Source: a virus. From it: a DNA stretch of 57,254 bases. The translations under genes were made by a program, and so were the position numbers. This document shows, one piece after another, positions 17,505-26,161 of this stretch. Under the pieces are notes generated by a model, which saw nothing but the letters and a program-made list of their open reading frames with translations, searched no databases and was not told the origin of the DNA. The DNA lies in the IMG/VR virus record IMGVR_UViG_3300042344_000496, positions 1 to 57,254 of that record. The stretch is one strand, 5' to 3'. Position 1 is the stretch's first letter; every line of letters begins with the position of its first letter.

Positions 17505-18917
17505 TTAGAATACAATCCAAGTTGTTCCAGTCCAAATGAATTCATATTTCTGATATTGATCAACAGTCTGTAATAAACTACCATTATAATGAACATGGAA
17601 ATGATTATTAGTTGTAGTATTATTTTTAATTTTAAATGTTAAACCTAAACTAGTAGAATTTAAACCAGTTGGAAGATTAATTTGTTCTACTCCTGTAGCA
17701 TTTGTAATTGAAATAAATGATGGAGTATTTGCACTAAGATTTACATTTGCAGCTGCTAGAACAATACTAGTTAATGGATTATATATACTCGCTCCAGTAG
17801 AAAGAACTGATGTCTTAATTGAAGATGATTGATGATTTAATGTTGAATCACCACTTAACCAACTTGAAGATGATGTACTTACAGTAGTATATGTACTAGC
17901 CCAATTAGCTGAATTAGATGTTAAATTACTATAAGAACTATTCCAATTTGCCGAAGTACTAGTTAATGCAGTAAATGATGCATTCCAATTAGCTGAAGTA
18001 CTGGTTAATGCGGTAAATGATGCATTCCAATTTGTAGAAATTGTATTAACACTTGAGTAAACACTACTCCAATTAGCTGAGTTAGAAGTTAGATTAGTAT
18101 ATGATGTATCCCAACTATTTCTACCAAAGTTTACTATATTATATGCAGATAACCAAAATCCAGAAAAGCTATTAACTACACTTCTAGTTTCATTCCAATT
18201 TGCTGAAGTATTTTGTAGAAGTGTAATATTTGTACCTACAATGTTTCCAGTTGATGTTACATTCCCACTAAAATCTACAACGAATTTATTAACTGAATTA
18301 CCTTTTAATACTAATAATGGGTTTATATTAGAACCAGAACTTAATTGATTCACTAATATAGTTGTTTGTGTTCCAGTGTTGTCAGCAGTTAATCCTCCAA
18401 CTAAATTAGTATTATTTGCAGTCAAATTTCCAATAATAGTAACATTACCACCAGATCGTATATTCTCATCTACATTAAGATTTTTATTAATTATAATATT
18501 ATCAGTAACTAATGATTTTGATTCAATACCAGAAGCGCAATACATGTTTGAAGAAATTTTAACAACATTTGTGAAGTAACATCCATTCAAATAATCTATT
18601 GTTAATGTTCTTAATCCATTTCCGATAGTTAATGCGCTATCACTTATAATACTTTCAGTTGTTTCACCTGAAAGATATTCCATTTGTACAATACCATCAA
18701 AGATAGCATTAGTTGCTGTAAGATTTCCTACAATAACTGAACTAGGAATAATAATTCCACCATTGGCACTTAATGTTCCATTTATATGGAAGTCTCCTTG
18801 AAATGGTTTAGATGGGGATGCGATAGGATCAGTAGCACTATCAGCATAATCTGCCGTAGGTGCCGTATGATGGTTTCTACTATGTAACTTATCATGAAAT
18901 CTTGCATTACCAGCCAT
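17505..18917 (-). CDS. Tail fibre-like structural protein with 14-residue repeats
   Basis: 470 residues. The N-terminus MAGNARFHDKLHSRNHHT followed by DSATDPIASPSKPF is a start I have seen in virion fibre or baseplate proteins of aquatic T4-like phages (memory). Next are beta-rich repeats (GNLTANNTNL, GNVTSTGNI types). Residues about 230-350 hold nine 14-residue units with a central Trp. The C-terminal 90 residues are a compact Thr/Asn-rich domain ending WTGTTWIVF. It is likely a trimeric fibre for host binding. TTAAATA six bases before the ATG gives late expression, divergent from the lectin/Ig gene. Confidence 0.75.
   Translation of the reverse strand: MAGNARFHDKLHSRNHHTAPTADYADSATDPIASPSKPFQGDFHINGTLSANGGIIIPSSVIVGNLTATNAIFDGIVQMEYLSGETTESIISDSALTIGNGLRTLTIDYLNGCYFTNVVKISSNMYCASGIESKSLVTDNIIINKNLNVDENIRSGGNVTIIGNLTANNTNLVGGLTADNTGTQTTILVNQLSSGSNINPLLVLKGNSVNKFVVDFSGNVTSTGNIVGTNITLLQNTSANWNETRSVVNSFSGFWLSAYNIVNFGRNSWDTSYTNLTSNSANWSSVYSSVNTISTNWNASFTALTSTSANWNASFTALTSTSANWNSSYSNLTSNSANWASTYTTVSTSSSSWLSGDSTLNHQSSSIKTSVLSTGASIYNPLTSIVLAAANVNLSANTPSFISITNATGVEQINLPTGLNSTSLGLTFKIKNNTTTNNHFHVHYNGSLLQTVDQYQKYEFIWTGTTWIVF
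17836..18215 (-). repeat. 42-base coding repeat with a Trp every 14 residues
   Basis: About nine in-frame copies of a 42-base unit encoding variants of SANWNASFTALTST. Two adjacent copies (around 17950-18035) are nearly identical in DNA. This suggests a repetitive fibre shaft or coiled-coil stalk and a substrate for recombination. Confidence 0.8.
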
Positions 18918-18923
18918 AGTTAT

Positions 18924-18930
18924 TATTTAA
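18924..18930 (-). promoter_or_regulatory. Late promoter box TTAAATA (fibre gene)
   Basis: Minus-strand TTAAATA, six-base gap (ATAACT) to ATG 18917. It is divergent from the plus-strand late promoter at 18956. Confidence 0.6.
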
Positions 18931-18955
18931 CTAAATTGCAATAAAATCTCGTAGA

Positions 18956-18963
18956 TATAAATA
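18956..18963 (+). promoter_or_regulatory. Late promoter TATAAATA (lectin/Ig gene)
   Basis: Exact TATAAATA with six bases (TGAGTT) to ATG 18970. The out-of-frame ATG at 18963 opens a different frame. Confidence 0.75.
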
Positions 18964-18969
18964 TGAGTT

Positions 18970-21288
18970 ATGGCAGACATATGTACAAATTTTACAGTTC
19001 CTATCGATTTGAATCCAAAATTTGATATTATATGGTCTTTTGATTATTGTATTTTAGGTGAAGTAGATTCATCTGCTGGATTTACAACATTTCTCTATCA
19101 AAAAGGTGGAGACTTAAATCAAGGTGGTGAATATTCTTCATTAGGATATGGTCCAACTTCATCAAAACAAGGTATGAGTGGTGGTTATGTCTGTATAGCA
19201 TTAGATTCGGATGATCTTTTTTCAAAACCATTAAATAGACCAGCGTATGCACCATTTATAAAAAAACAACCAAGAAGTGGAACTGCTCCATTAGATTTAA
19301 CTGTAGAAGTTAAAGGAACTGCTCCATTAAGTTATCAATGGTATAGAAATGGTGATGCAATTCTGGGAGCAACAAATCCATCATATAGAGCATTAATAGA
19401 TGGAATGTATAGAGTACAAATCAGCAATTCTGTAGGCAGCATAAAATCTAATGAAGTATATGTTGTAGCATACCCATTTGTAAAAAGACAACCAATCGGT
19501 GGAGATTATCCCAAAACACTTTCTTTGGAATTAACTGGGACACCACCATTCGAATATCAATGGTATAAAAATGGTGTAGAAATTGATGAAGATGGCGACA
19601 AAGAAAATTTATTTACTTCAGAAGAAGGAGACTATAAAGTTAAAATAACTAATTTTGCTGGAAGTATTTTTTCAAATATTGCTACAGTAACAATTCCAAT
19701 AATATCACCAACAATACTAATACATCCTACTAATGGTTATCCTAATAAAACATTGACAGTTACAGCTAGTGGAACTGAACCATTTATATATGAATGGTAT
19801 AAAAATGGTGCATTAATATTTGGAGAATCTACATCTTCTTATAAAGCTACTGTTGAAGGACGATATAAAGTAAAAGTAAGTAATATATCAGGATTCCAAT
19901 ATTCAAATGATGCTCTCATAACAACTGCTCCAGTAGCCCCAACAATAACATTGCAACCAATAGGTGGTGAAGTTCCAATAGAACTTACTGTAAATGCTGT
20001 AGGAACTGCTCCATTAACGTATAAATGGATAAAGGATGACTTAATTACAGTAGGTAGTAATAAAAATTATCTAGCTACAGATGGTGCTAAATACAAAGTT
20101 GTAGTAAGTAATTTTGTCGGATCTGTGACTTCGAATTCTGTTGATGCTACTAACATACCACCATTACCAATAATTGTAACACATCCAGAAAGTGGTAATC
20201 TGCCAAAAGAATTGTATGTTGCAGCAACTAGCATTATCGACATAACATATCAATGGTATAAAAATGGAAATATAATTATCGGTGCTACAAATAACACATA
20301 TACACCAACAACTACAGGAACTTACAAAGTATCTGTAACAAATACTACTGGAACAGTTTATTCAAATGATGCAGTAGTTTCTCCAGCTGTTGCTGTAAGT
20401 ATAGTTTCATTTACTGGACCGGAATATTTTAATGAATCAGCAACTATAAATCCATCAGCAAATACTTATATAATAGAATTTGATAGATTAGTTAAACTTA
20501 AAGATAATAATTTTAAACAAGCATTTGCGGATAAAAATGTTAATGTTAAAAATATTATTCCAATAGATGCTTCTGGAGGGTTAGCAAAAAAATATAAAAT
20601 AGAAACCTTACGTTTAGATGAAAAGATACCATCTTATGGACTGTTAAATGTTAAAGAAGCTGAAATGACACCTACTAATAAATTTAAATTAGTGGCAAGT
20701 GACAAAATTAAAAATTTAAATGAAATAAATTTGAATTATAAAATTCATAATATACCACCAACTACATCTCCAAATATTGATCTATTAAATGTTGGATCAA
20801 ATAGTTTAATTAATTTAGGAAGCTGTATTAATAGTGATCACTACACAGATCCTTATATCAAAGGGCATTCTATAATTTTCATAAATACAACAAAATTAAA
20901 TTATCTATCAAAACTATCTAGATTTGATTCAGATGATAAAAAATCGACAACAATACTTTGGGAAGGTGTTTTCGAATATGATGGTAAAAATACAGAAGTT
21001 AATATGATTTGGGAATGTACAACATTCAAAGATTATCCATATAGATTTGAAATTAAAACACATCCTGAAAAATGGATTAAGAAAAAAATAGACGACAAAT
21101 ATCCACTAAATCAAATTAGGAAAACTGCTTCAGATGCAGCATATTTAAACTTTGATTTTGATGCTGGCAAATCTTATACAATAGAATATTGCTATTCAGT
21201 ATCAATACCAGAAAATATTTGCGAAGATCAATATGGCACTACAAATATTGCATACTCAAAAGCTGCAACATCTTTAGTTTTTAAATAG
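18970..21288 (+). CDS. Virion surface protein: lectin-like half domain plus five Ig-like domains
   Basis: 772 residues. Residues about 18-91 (KFDIIWSFDYCILGEVDSS, then LGYGP and CIALDSDDLFSKPLNRP) look like the first half of a lectin/concanavalin-like sandwich found in virion proteins of related phages. Five Ig-like domains follow at about 95-167, 170-243, 247-318, 323-393 and 399-471, each with a YxWYKNG-type core and YKVxVSN-type strand. Residues 480-772 form an unrecognised beta-rich domain. There is no signal peptide, so it is assembled from the cytoplasm onto the virion. The missing lectin half appears at the start of the next gene. Its own late promoter is perfect. Confidence 0.8.
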   Translation: MADICTNFTVPIDLNPKFDIIWSFDYCILGEVDSSAGFTTFLYQKGGDLNQGGEYSSLGYGPTSSKQGMSGGYVCIALDSDDLFSKPLNRPAYAPFIKKQPRSGTAPLDLTVEVKGTAPLSYQWYRNGDAILGATNPSYRALIDGMYRVQISNSVGSIKSNEVYVVAYPFVKRQPIGGDYPKTLSLELTGTPPFEYQWYKNGVEIDEDGDKENLFTSEEGDYKVKITNFAGSIFSNIATVTIPIISPTILIHPTNGYPNKTLTVTASGTEPFIYEWYKNGALIFGESTSSYKATVEGRYKVKVSNISGFQYSNDALITTAPVAPTITLQPIGGEVPIELTVNAVGTAPLTYKWIKDDLITVGSNKNYLATDGAKYKVVVSNFVGSVTSNSVDATNIPPLPIIVTHPESGNLPKELYVAATSIIDITYQWYKNGNIIIGATNNTYTPTTTGTYKVSVTNTTGTVYSNDAVVSPAVAVSIVSFTGPEYFNESATINPSANTYIIEFDRLVKLKDNNFKQAFADKNVNVKNIIPIDASGGLAKKYKIETLRLDEKIPSYGLLNVKEAEMTPTNKFKLVASDKIKNLNEINLNYKIHNIPPTTSPNIDLLNVGSNSLINLGSCINSDHYTDPYIKGHSIIFINTTKLNYLSKLSRFDSDDKKSTTILWEGVFEYDGKNTEVNMIWECTTFKDYPYRFEIKTHPEKWIKKKIDDKYPLNQIRKTASDAAYLNFDFDAGKSYTIEYCYSVSIPENICEDQYGTTNIAYSKAATSLVFK

Positions 21289-21290
21289 TA

Positions 21291-21298
21291 TATAAATA
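21291..21298 (+). promoter_or_regulatory. Late promoter TATAAATA
   Basis: Exact TATAAATA, five bases (AAGAT) before ATG 21304 and just after the stop of the previous gene. Confidence 0.75.
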
Positions 21299-21303
21299 AA
21301 GAT

Positions 21304-22176
21304 ATGCCTCCTTCATTAACCGTAAGAGCTAGAAGTATAGATGATGTTGATGATCCATTTCAACTCATAGAAACTAGCCCATTATCATCTTATGATATTA
21401 ATGGAATAACTAGGTCAGAAATATATACAAGATTGAAATTTTGTTTAACAGACTCTGGTAATACTCTATATCTTTATTTATTAGATAAAGGTACTAATGA
21501 ATACAATCTAATAAAACAAATAAAACCTAAAATGAATCTAGATTATGATCCATTAAATCCATTATTGTTAAATGTTGGATTTAGTTTTACCAGTCCATTG
21601 ATTACTGGTAGAAGTAGTGCCAAATGTTTTATTAAAAATGTTAATGTTCAAGGATTGAATAATACTTTAGTTAGTAGTTCATCATCATTTTCTACTCAAA
21701 ATGAAATAGAAGTTAAAACTAAACCATTGATTTTAATACATCCCATCGGAGGAAACTCTGCTAAAATGTTGACAACATTAGTTGTAGGAAGTGAACAAGT
21801 AAAATATAAATGGTATAAAAATAATGTTCTTATTGATGGAGCAGATTCTTCAAATTATTATGCTCAAGATTATGGGATATATAAATTAGTAGCTACTAAT
21901 TTAATGGGCAGTGTAACTTCAAATGAAGCAGAAATAAAGCAAATCGTCATCAATATTCCAACAATCATAACACAACCAACTGCTGGAACAACTCCAGCAT
22001 ATTTAACAGTAACAGCAGACGGAACTATGCCATTAAATTATCAATGGTATAAAGATAATATACCAGTACCATCTGGTAATTCTTCAACTCTTTATACAAA
22101 CGAAACAGGAAATTATTATGTAGTAGTATCTAATAGTGCTGGTAGTATTAATTCTAATACTGTGAATGTAACTTAA
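21304..22176 (+). CDS. Virion surface protein: second lectin-like half plus two Ig-like domains
   Basis: 290 residues. Residues 1-117 (PPSLTVRARSIDD, then YTRLKFCLTDSGNTLYLYLL, and VGFSFTSPL to NVNVQG) look like the second half of the same lectin-like sandwich that begins in the upstream gene. Two Ig-like domains follow at about 141-212 and 220-290, with KYKWYKNNVLI and NYQWYKDNIPV cores. It has its own late promoter. The two products could pair to rebuild one sandwich, or each half may be degenerate; both readings are inference. The stop is two bases from the stop of the convergent minus-strand gene. Confidence 0.75.
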   Translation: MPPSLTVRARSIDDVDDPFQLIETSPLSSYDINGITRSEIYTRLKFCLTDSGNTLYLYLLDKGTNEYNLIKQIKPKMNLDYDPLNPLLLNVGFSFTSPLITGRSSAKCFIKNVNVQGLNNTLVSSSSSFSTQNEIEVKTKPLILIHPIGGNSAKMLTTLVVGSEQVKYKWYKNNVLIDGADSSNYYAQDYGIYKLVATNLMGSVTSNEAEIKQIVINIPTIITQPTAGTTPAYLTVTADGTMPLNYQWYKDNIPVPSGNSSTLYTNETGNYYVVVSNSAGSINSNTVNVT

Positions 22177-22178
22177 TT

Positions 22179-22406
22179 TTAACGTTTTAATTCACACTTA
22201 ATATCATGTAGCATTGCAGGATATCTTTCTTCGATATATTTCAAGAAAGCTTTTTGCTTCATCCAGACATTAGAAGAATCTTCAATTTTATCATTAGCAA
22301 ATTGATTAACATAATCAACTGCTTCAAGTAAGCAACCCCATCTACAAAACTCTTCAAGAGTCATTGAATCGGATTGCTTGTTTTTTAAATTAATAGAAAT
22401 GTTCAT
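22179..22406 (-). CDS. Small hypothetical protein
   Basis: 75 residues from ATG 22404-22406, which overlaps the upstream stop as ATGA; the earlier in-frame ATG at 22424 would overlap more. Acidic and helical with one Cys-rich helix (EEFCRWGCLLEAVDYV). No known domain recognised. Third gene of a minus-strand operon starting at 23241; function unknown. Confidence 0.65.
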   Translation of the reverse strand: MNISINLKNKQSDSMTLEEFCRWGCLLEAVDYVNQFANDKIEDSSNVWMKQKAFLKYIEERYPAMLHDIKCELKR

Positions 22407-22804
22407 TTTAGTTGATTTTTGCATAAAAATCCTAATAGTGCAGCAGCTATTTCTGATGATCTCGTATTCGATCCCATCAAATCTATAGCTTCCACATCGG
22501 CAATCATGCTATCAAAAATCTTCTTAATAGTCAACTTTTTAATGGAGTTTGTATCCCCATTTATGTTATCACTGATAACATCTTTACAAAGCTTTAAAAC
22601 ACTCTTCAATACATCAGTTCCTGTATTCGCCTTCGTATGATTCATCTTACCATAATTATATGGAGACATTAATGTTTTATCTTGTGATAAAATAAAACTC
22701 TGAATAGTATCTTCAATATTTATGTTTTCAATTTTCTGTTCTTGATATGTTATCGAAGAAGCTACTTCTGTAGCATTATTAATTTCTTGAGATTTAAATT
22801 CCAT
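22403..22804 (-). CDS. Hypothetical protein
   Basis: 133 residues, polar N-terminus then helices (LKSVLKLCKDVISD, AAALLGFLCKN). No motif, signal peptide or membrane segment recognised. It starts two bases after the stop of the membrane protein gene and ends in an ATGA overlap with the next gene, so it is the middle of a tight three-gene operon. Confidence 0.7.
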   Translation of the reverse strand: MEFKSQEINNATEVASSITYQEQKIENINIEDTIQSFILSQDKTLMSPYNYGKMNHTKANTGTDVLKSVLKLCKDVISDNINGDTNSIKKLTIKKIFDSMIADVEAIDLMGSNTRSSEIAAALLGFLCKNQLK

Positions 22805-22806
22805 AA

Positions 22807-23241
22807 TTATTGACTTTGTTGAATTTCACTAATAATTCTAGAATAGACCTCAGCGAACTTTTCGTCTTCTCTTTCTAAATTCACTGGGTCCGTTGATAAA
22901 AAACTTTTCACTTGTACATCAACAGCAATCTTTCTATCACAATCTTGACAAGCATACGAATTATCTCCATTAATTTCTATAGGAATAAAATGCCTACATG
23001 CTCTATCACAAGGACATGTTATCTCACATCCTTGTTTGGAATACTCCTTTAGTCTTTCGTTATAAACTTTTTCGTATCTCTCTCTTATAAAATCCTTATA
23101 AACATTATAAATGATAGTCTGAACTACTGTAGTAAATACAAAATATTTTGTAAATCCAATCCAATCATTGGATAATAAAAATGCTACACTACCACTTATT
23201 GTAAGTAGAGTCAGCAATGACTTAACTAATTTATTAGGCAT
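22807..23241 (-). CDS. Membrane protein with a zinc-ribbon-like cysteine cluster
   Basis: 144 residues. Two hydrophobic segments (about 5-24 and 33-51) come first, then a charged helix, then a metal-site-like cluster CEITCPCDRACRH and CQDC (about residues 72-101), then an acidic tail. This suggests an inner-membrane anchored protein with a cytoplasmic zinc knuckle. No family recognised; it does not resemble a holin or spanin. First gene of a three-gene operon with an early-type promoter TTGACT-16-TAAAAT placed six bases before the ATG. Confidence 0.75.
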   Translation of the reverse strand: MPNKLVKSLLTLLTISGSVAFLLSNDWIGFTKYFVFTTVVQTIIYNVYKDFIRERYEKVYNERLKEYSKQGCEITCPCDRACRHFIPIEINGDNSYACQDCDRKIAVDVQVKSFLSTDPVNLEREDEKFAEVYSRIISEIQQSQ

Positions 23242-23247
23242 GTATCT

Positions 23248-23275
23248 ATTTTATAACAAATAGAGATATAGTCAA
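23248..23275 (-). promoter_or_regulatory. Sigma70-type promoter, leaderless layout
   Basis: Minus strand TTGACT (23270-23275), 16-base spacer, TAAAAT (23248-23253), then six bases (AGATAC) and ATG 23241. Predicted +1 is at the start codon. Confidence 0.7.
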
Positions 23276-23276
23276 C

Positions 23277-23642
23277 CTATTTTTGGGTATCGAACTCGTC
23301 TAATAAAGTTATTAAACCAATAAGACTTCTTAGTAAATCATCTAACTGTTCTTTGGATTTTTCTATAACAACTTTACCTGTACGTTTTAACGATTTATTA
23401 GATTCAGCTTGTTCGTATTTTTTTCTAAGTTGAAGAGCAGCTGCATATAAATCACCTACATCTTTAACAACAAAGTTCAATTCATGAGGCAATAATGTTG
23501 TATTAACTGATACGAAATCAGCATCACTAGTGGGTACTTTAATCTTCTGTAATGGGTCATCTTTTGATCCGGGTCCAACACCACTTACTGAACGATTAAC
23601 GTCCATCATCTGTTGATCTTCTGACAAAATTCTTCTCTTCAT
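23277..23642 (-). CDS. Hypothetical late protein
   Basis: 121 residues. Polar N-terminal 30 residues with GVGPGSKDDP, a middle beta-like part and a C-terminal coiled-coil-like helix (LYAAALQLRKKYEQAE, then EQLDDLLRSLIGLITLLDEF). No domain recognised. TTAAATA eight bases before the ATG suggests late expression, so a structural or assembly role is possible. It is divergent from the plus-strand late gene at 23681. Confidence 0.65.
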   Translation of the reverse strand: MKRRILSEDQQMMDVNRSVSGVGPGSKDDPLQKIKVPTSDADFVSVNTTLLPHELNFVVKDVGDLYAAALQLRKKYEQAESNKSLKRTGKVVIEKSKEQLDDLLRSLIGLITLLDEFDTQK

Positions 23643-23650
23643 TATTAATT

Positions 23651-23657
23651 TATTTAA
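23651..23657 (-). promoter_or_regulatory. Late promoter-like box TTAAATA
   Basis: Minus-strand TTAAATA with an eight-base gap to ATG 23642, slightly longer than the usual 5-6. Confidence 0.45.
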
Positions 23658-23667
23658 TCCAAATGCG

Positions 23668-23674
23668 CTAAATA
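23668..23674 (+). promoter_or_regulatory. Late promoter box CTAAATA
   Basis: CTAAATA, six-base gap (AAGTAT) to ATG 23681. Back-to-back with the minus-strand box at 23651. Confidence 0.6.
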
Positions 23675-23680
23675 AAGTAT

Positions 23681-24121
23681 ATGAGTATTAATGCGTATGA
23701 ATCCGCTTTCTTAAAAGTTTTAAGAGAAGAACCAGAGATTGCTCCAGAAGAAATGAGTGACAAAGAAGCTATGGCTCAAACCTTGGATGATGGCACTTCA
23801 CCTGAAGATTTTGATGTTGAAGGTGCTGATACAGCGCAAAAGCATATTGAGGCTACAACTCAAATGCAACAAAAGATGGTTGGAGAATTACAAAGCTGGA
23901 TTACTGAATTAGATAAGTTTTCTAAATTCTTGAACGATCCTAGTAATCCTTCTTCATTACAATCAAGACTCAGAAATGCTATTCCTGATACAATTTTTGA
24001 TAAGATTAGAGTAGCAGAAAACAAAAAGATTGCACGTGTTTCGATGGAAGTAACTTCACTTAACGAAATGTTAAAAGGTTATCTATCATCCTCACAAGAT
24101 CCTAAGTTCAAGGGAGTCTAA
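23681..24121 (+). CDS. Late acidic helical protein with capsid-targeting-like N-terminus
   Basis: 146 residues. MSINAYESAFLKVLREEPE resembles a short amphipathic targeting helix followed by an L-R-E site. The next 40 residues are acidic and unstructured, then helices (QMQQKMVGELQSWITELDKF) to the end. It is likely a virion or prohead component, inferred from the late promoter and the N-terminus. Its TAA overlaps the TAG of the convergent primase gene at 24118-24121. Confidence 0.7.
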   Translation: MSINAYESAFLKVLREEPEIAPEEMSDKEAMAQTLDDGTSPEDFDVEGADTAQKHIEATTQMQQKMVGELQSWITELDKFSKFLNDPSNPSSLQSRLRNAIPDTIFDKIRVAENKKIARVSMEVTSLNEMLKGYLSSSQDPKFKGV

Positions 24122-25146
24122 CGACAACCACTCAAGCTAACCATAGCTTTTAAACCATTCTGAGAATTGTTTAAGATATATTCGTTTGGTATTTCTATAC
24201 CAGATTTAGAACGAATTATAATATCATTAAAGTCTTTAAACTTCTTACCCAATTCTTTAGGCCAAATAAAAACTGTTTCATTCATCTCTAATAGCTTCTT
24301 AGTTTTATTCTGAGAAGCTGAATCAATCCATTGAGAATCTAATACCCAAATACGTTTCTTAAAATCTAATTTATTAATCTGTTCCTTTTGTTTAGGAGTA
24401 AACAATACATAAGACTTTTCTTGAATACCACCTACAGCTACACCATTCTTACAAAAGAATGAATTGATTGGTCCCTCAAAGATAAAAACATAATCTGAAT
24501 TAGAGTCAATTCTATCAAAGTTAAATAAACTCTTCTCACCATTTTGTTTTGAAATATACTTAGCCATCTTATCAGACTGTAATAAAGTCCTAGACTGATA
24601 GAATAATACTTTACCATCGTCATCATAGAATGGCAGTACTAAACGATTTTTATGTACCCTATCTGTTAATGATACATATAATGCTTTAGGTTTATTAACG
24701 GCAATATCAAGTTTTCTATCCTTGATATACTTTAAGGCTACAGAAACAACAGCATTCGATTTATAGTATTCTACTTGAGTAGAATCAAATAAATTAATTG
24801 AATCTTCTGGTAGAGAAGGTGTCTCAATTCTTTCTGATTGAGTAGAAAATTTATCTTGTTGTAGGATATCATACTTATTATCTTCTAGGTCTTTAATAAG
24901 ATCTCTAGGAGACATTCCAGTAATATCTAACAACCATTTAAAAGTGGGTTTAGAATAACCACAGTTATGACAATATATAAGATTTTTGTCAGGTATATAA
25001 AAGAAACGTTGTTTCTTATTCCAAGAATTGCCTTCTCTGCAATGTGGACAGGAGGCTTGATATTTGTTAGTGCCTATTACCTTTTTAGCTCTCCCACCAT
25101 ACTGGAAGAATTTACAAACAACATACTCTTCTGGCACCAAGATCAT
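24118..25146 (-). CDS. gp61: DNA primase, T4 gp61-like
   Basis: 342 residues, the same length as T4 gp61. An N-terminal zinc ribbon has CPHC (about residue 33) and CHNC (about 59), then a linker, then a TOPRIM-like core with VFIFEGPINSFFCKNGVAVGG (two short motifs) and WVLDSQWID as the acidic metal site. It makes RNA primers for lagging-strand synthesis with helicase gp41. A near-perfect promoter TTGACA-17-TAAGAT ends six bases before the ATG, so the message should be leaderless. Confidence 0.92.
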   Translation of the reverse strand: MILVPEEYVVCKFFQYGGRAKKVIGTNKYQASCPHCREGNSWNKKQRFFYIPDKNLIYCHNCGYSKPTFKWLLDITGMSPRDLIKDLEDNKYDILQQDKFSTQSERIETPSLPEDSINLFDSTQVEYYKSNAVVSVALKYIKDRKLDIAVNKPKALYVSLTDRVHKNRLVLPFYDDDGKVLFYQSRTLLQSDKMAKYISKQNGEKSLFNFDRIDSNSDYVFIFEGPINSFFCKNGVAVGGIQEKSYVLFTPKQKEQINKLDFKKRIWVLDSQWIDSASQNKTKKLLEMNETVFIWPKELGKKFKDFNDIIIRSKSGIEIPNEYILNNSQNGLKAMVSLSGCR

Positions 25147-25152
25147 AGTAGA

Positions 25153-25181
25153 ATCTTAACAGCACCAGAAGAGTATGTCAA
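25153..25181 (-). promoter_or_regulatory. Early sigma70 promoter of the primase gene, leaderless layout
   Basis: Minus strand TTGACA (25176-25181), 17-base spacer, TAAGAT (25153-25158), six bases (TCTACT), then ATG 25146. Confidence 0.85.
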
Positions 25182-25187
25182 TACTTC

Positions 25188-25397
25188 TTAGACGCTACGG
25201 AATTGATAAGTAACGTCTTCTCTCGTTTTTGCATCAAGAACTTTTACGATGCCTTTCTTTAGGAAAGTACCGCTACTTGGATCAATCCAAACTGCTTCTA
25301 CATGGATTTTATCTCCAACTACTGTTTCAGTAATTCTTGGTTGTACTGGATTCCCAGAAATTTGGGATGTAATAATTCTAGGTTGAACAATATTCAT
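25188..25397 (-). CDS. Small late hypothetical protein
   Basis: 69 residues. The N-terminal part repeats a VQPRI motif (residues about 4-8 and 18-22); the rest is beta-like (DKIHVEAVWIDPSSGTF, VKVLDAKTRED). A perfect TATAAATA five bases before the ATG marks a late gene, unlike the replication genes on either side. A small virion decoration or assembly protein is possible; no family recognised. Confidence 0.65.
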   Translation of the reverse strand: MNIVQPRIITSQISGNPVQPRITETVVGDKIHVEAVWIDPSSGTFLKKGIVKVLDAKTREDVTYQFRSV

Positions 25398-25402
25398 AAC
25401 TG

Positions 25403-25410
25403 TATTTATA
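25403..25410 (-). promoter_or_regulatory. Late promoter TATAAATA
   Basis: Minus-strand TATAAATA, five-base gap (CAGTT) to ATG 25397; it abuts the stop of the preceding gene. Confidence 0.75.
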
Positions 25411-25791
25411 TTAAAATGGTTCGCTTCCTCCCTTATTATGATTATTATTGCTCATAAAAATCCTATTCAATAATGTAGCTAACCCATCAGCTTGTAGTTG
25501 ATTCTTAGCATTTAAAATAACAACTGGTTCATTATCTACATCATAACCCATAAGAATAAATGCTCCCATATATTCTTCAATTATAGATATTAATGCTTGG
25601 TTATCTACCTTTCTAAGAGCACTTTCTTCTAATAGAGCTTCTTGTAGAGATTCTCTCATAATCTTTTCTACATAATCCATATATTCTTTATCTAAAGAAT
25701 CTTTTTTATTTGTAGCTTTCTTTTTCTTTACTGGAGCCTTCTTCTTTTTTGGTTGATCCTTATCTGGTTGTTTATCATTAGGGATTGTCAT
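25411..25791 (-). CDS. Hypothetical protein with Lys-rich N-terminal tract
   Basis: 126 residues from ATG 25789-25791, overlapping the upstream gene by 14 bases. The ATG at 25839 would overlap by 62 bases and is less likely. Residues about 14-32 are nearly all Lys, Pro and Ala (PKKKKAPVKKKKATNKK type); the rest is an acidic helical and beta domain (EEYMGAFILMGYDV, EPVVILNAKNQLQADGLATL). No family recognised. It is in the clamp-gene operon, so early or middle expression is likely. Confidence 0.65.
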   Translation of the reverse strand: MTIPNDKQPDKDQPKKKKAPVKKKKATNKKDSLDKEYMDYVEKIMRESLQEALLEESALRKVDNQALISIIEEYMGAFILMGYDVDNEPVVILNAKNQLQADGLATLLNRIFMSNNNHNKGGSEPF

Positions 25792-26161
25792 TTGAATTGG
25801 CTCTTTCTGGTTTTTGTTTGTAGAATTTATCGGTTTCATTTATTGTTGGTATTCCTCTTTCAACTAATATCTGTACAATGACTTCAATAGATTCTGTACT
25901 AACAGAATAATTTTTAGGGAAGTAATTTCCCCCATCATTAAATTCAAACATTACTTGATTGTTGAAGTCTTTGTTGTGATAACAAGTCAAAAGTATTGAA
26001 GCACCACCGGGGTCAATTAAGACAATCCATTTTCTTGGATCAATGATACTAAACTGCTGAAATACTCTTAAAACTCCATATCCAGAGTCTCTCATTCTCT
26101 TAATGAAATATCCGGGAGTTTTAATCTTATTTTGCTGTCTCTTGTTAATTGTTAATTTCAT
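25778..26161 (-). CDS. Conserved-looking hypothetical protein downstream of the clamp gene
   Basis: 127 residues. Segments TPGYFIKRMRDSGYGVLRVF and DPRKWIVLIDPGGASILLT remind me of an uncharacterised protein encoded near gp45 in aquatic T4-like phages (memory, unsearched). It is not T4 RegA by sequence. The ATG overlaps the clamp stop in an ATGA junction, so translation is coupled. Function unknown. Confidence 0.7.
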   Translation of the reverse strand: MKLTINKRQQNKIKTPGYFIKRMRDSGYGVLRVFQQFSIIDPRKWIVLIDPGGASILLTCYHNKDFNNQVMFEFNDGGNYFPKNYSVSTESIEVIVQILVERGIPTINETDKFYKQKPERANSNDNP

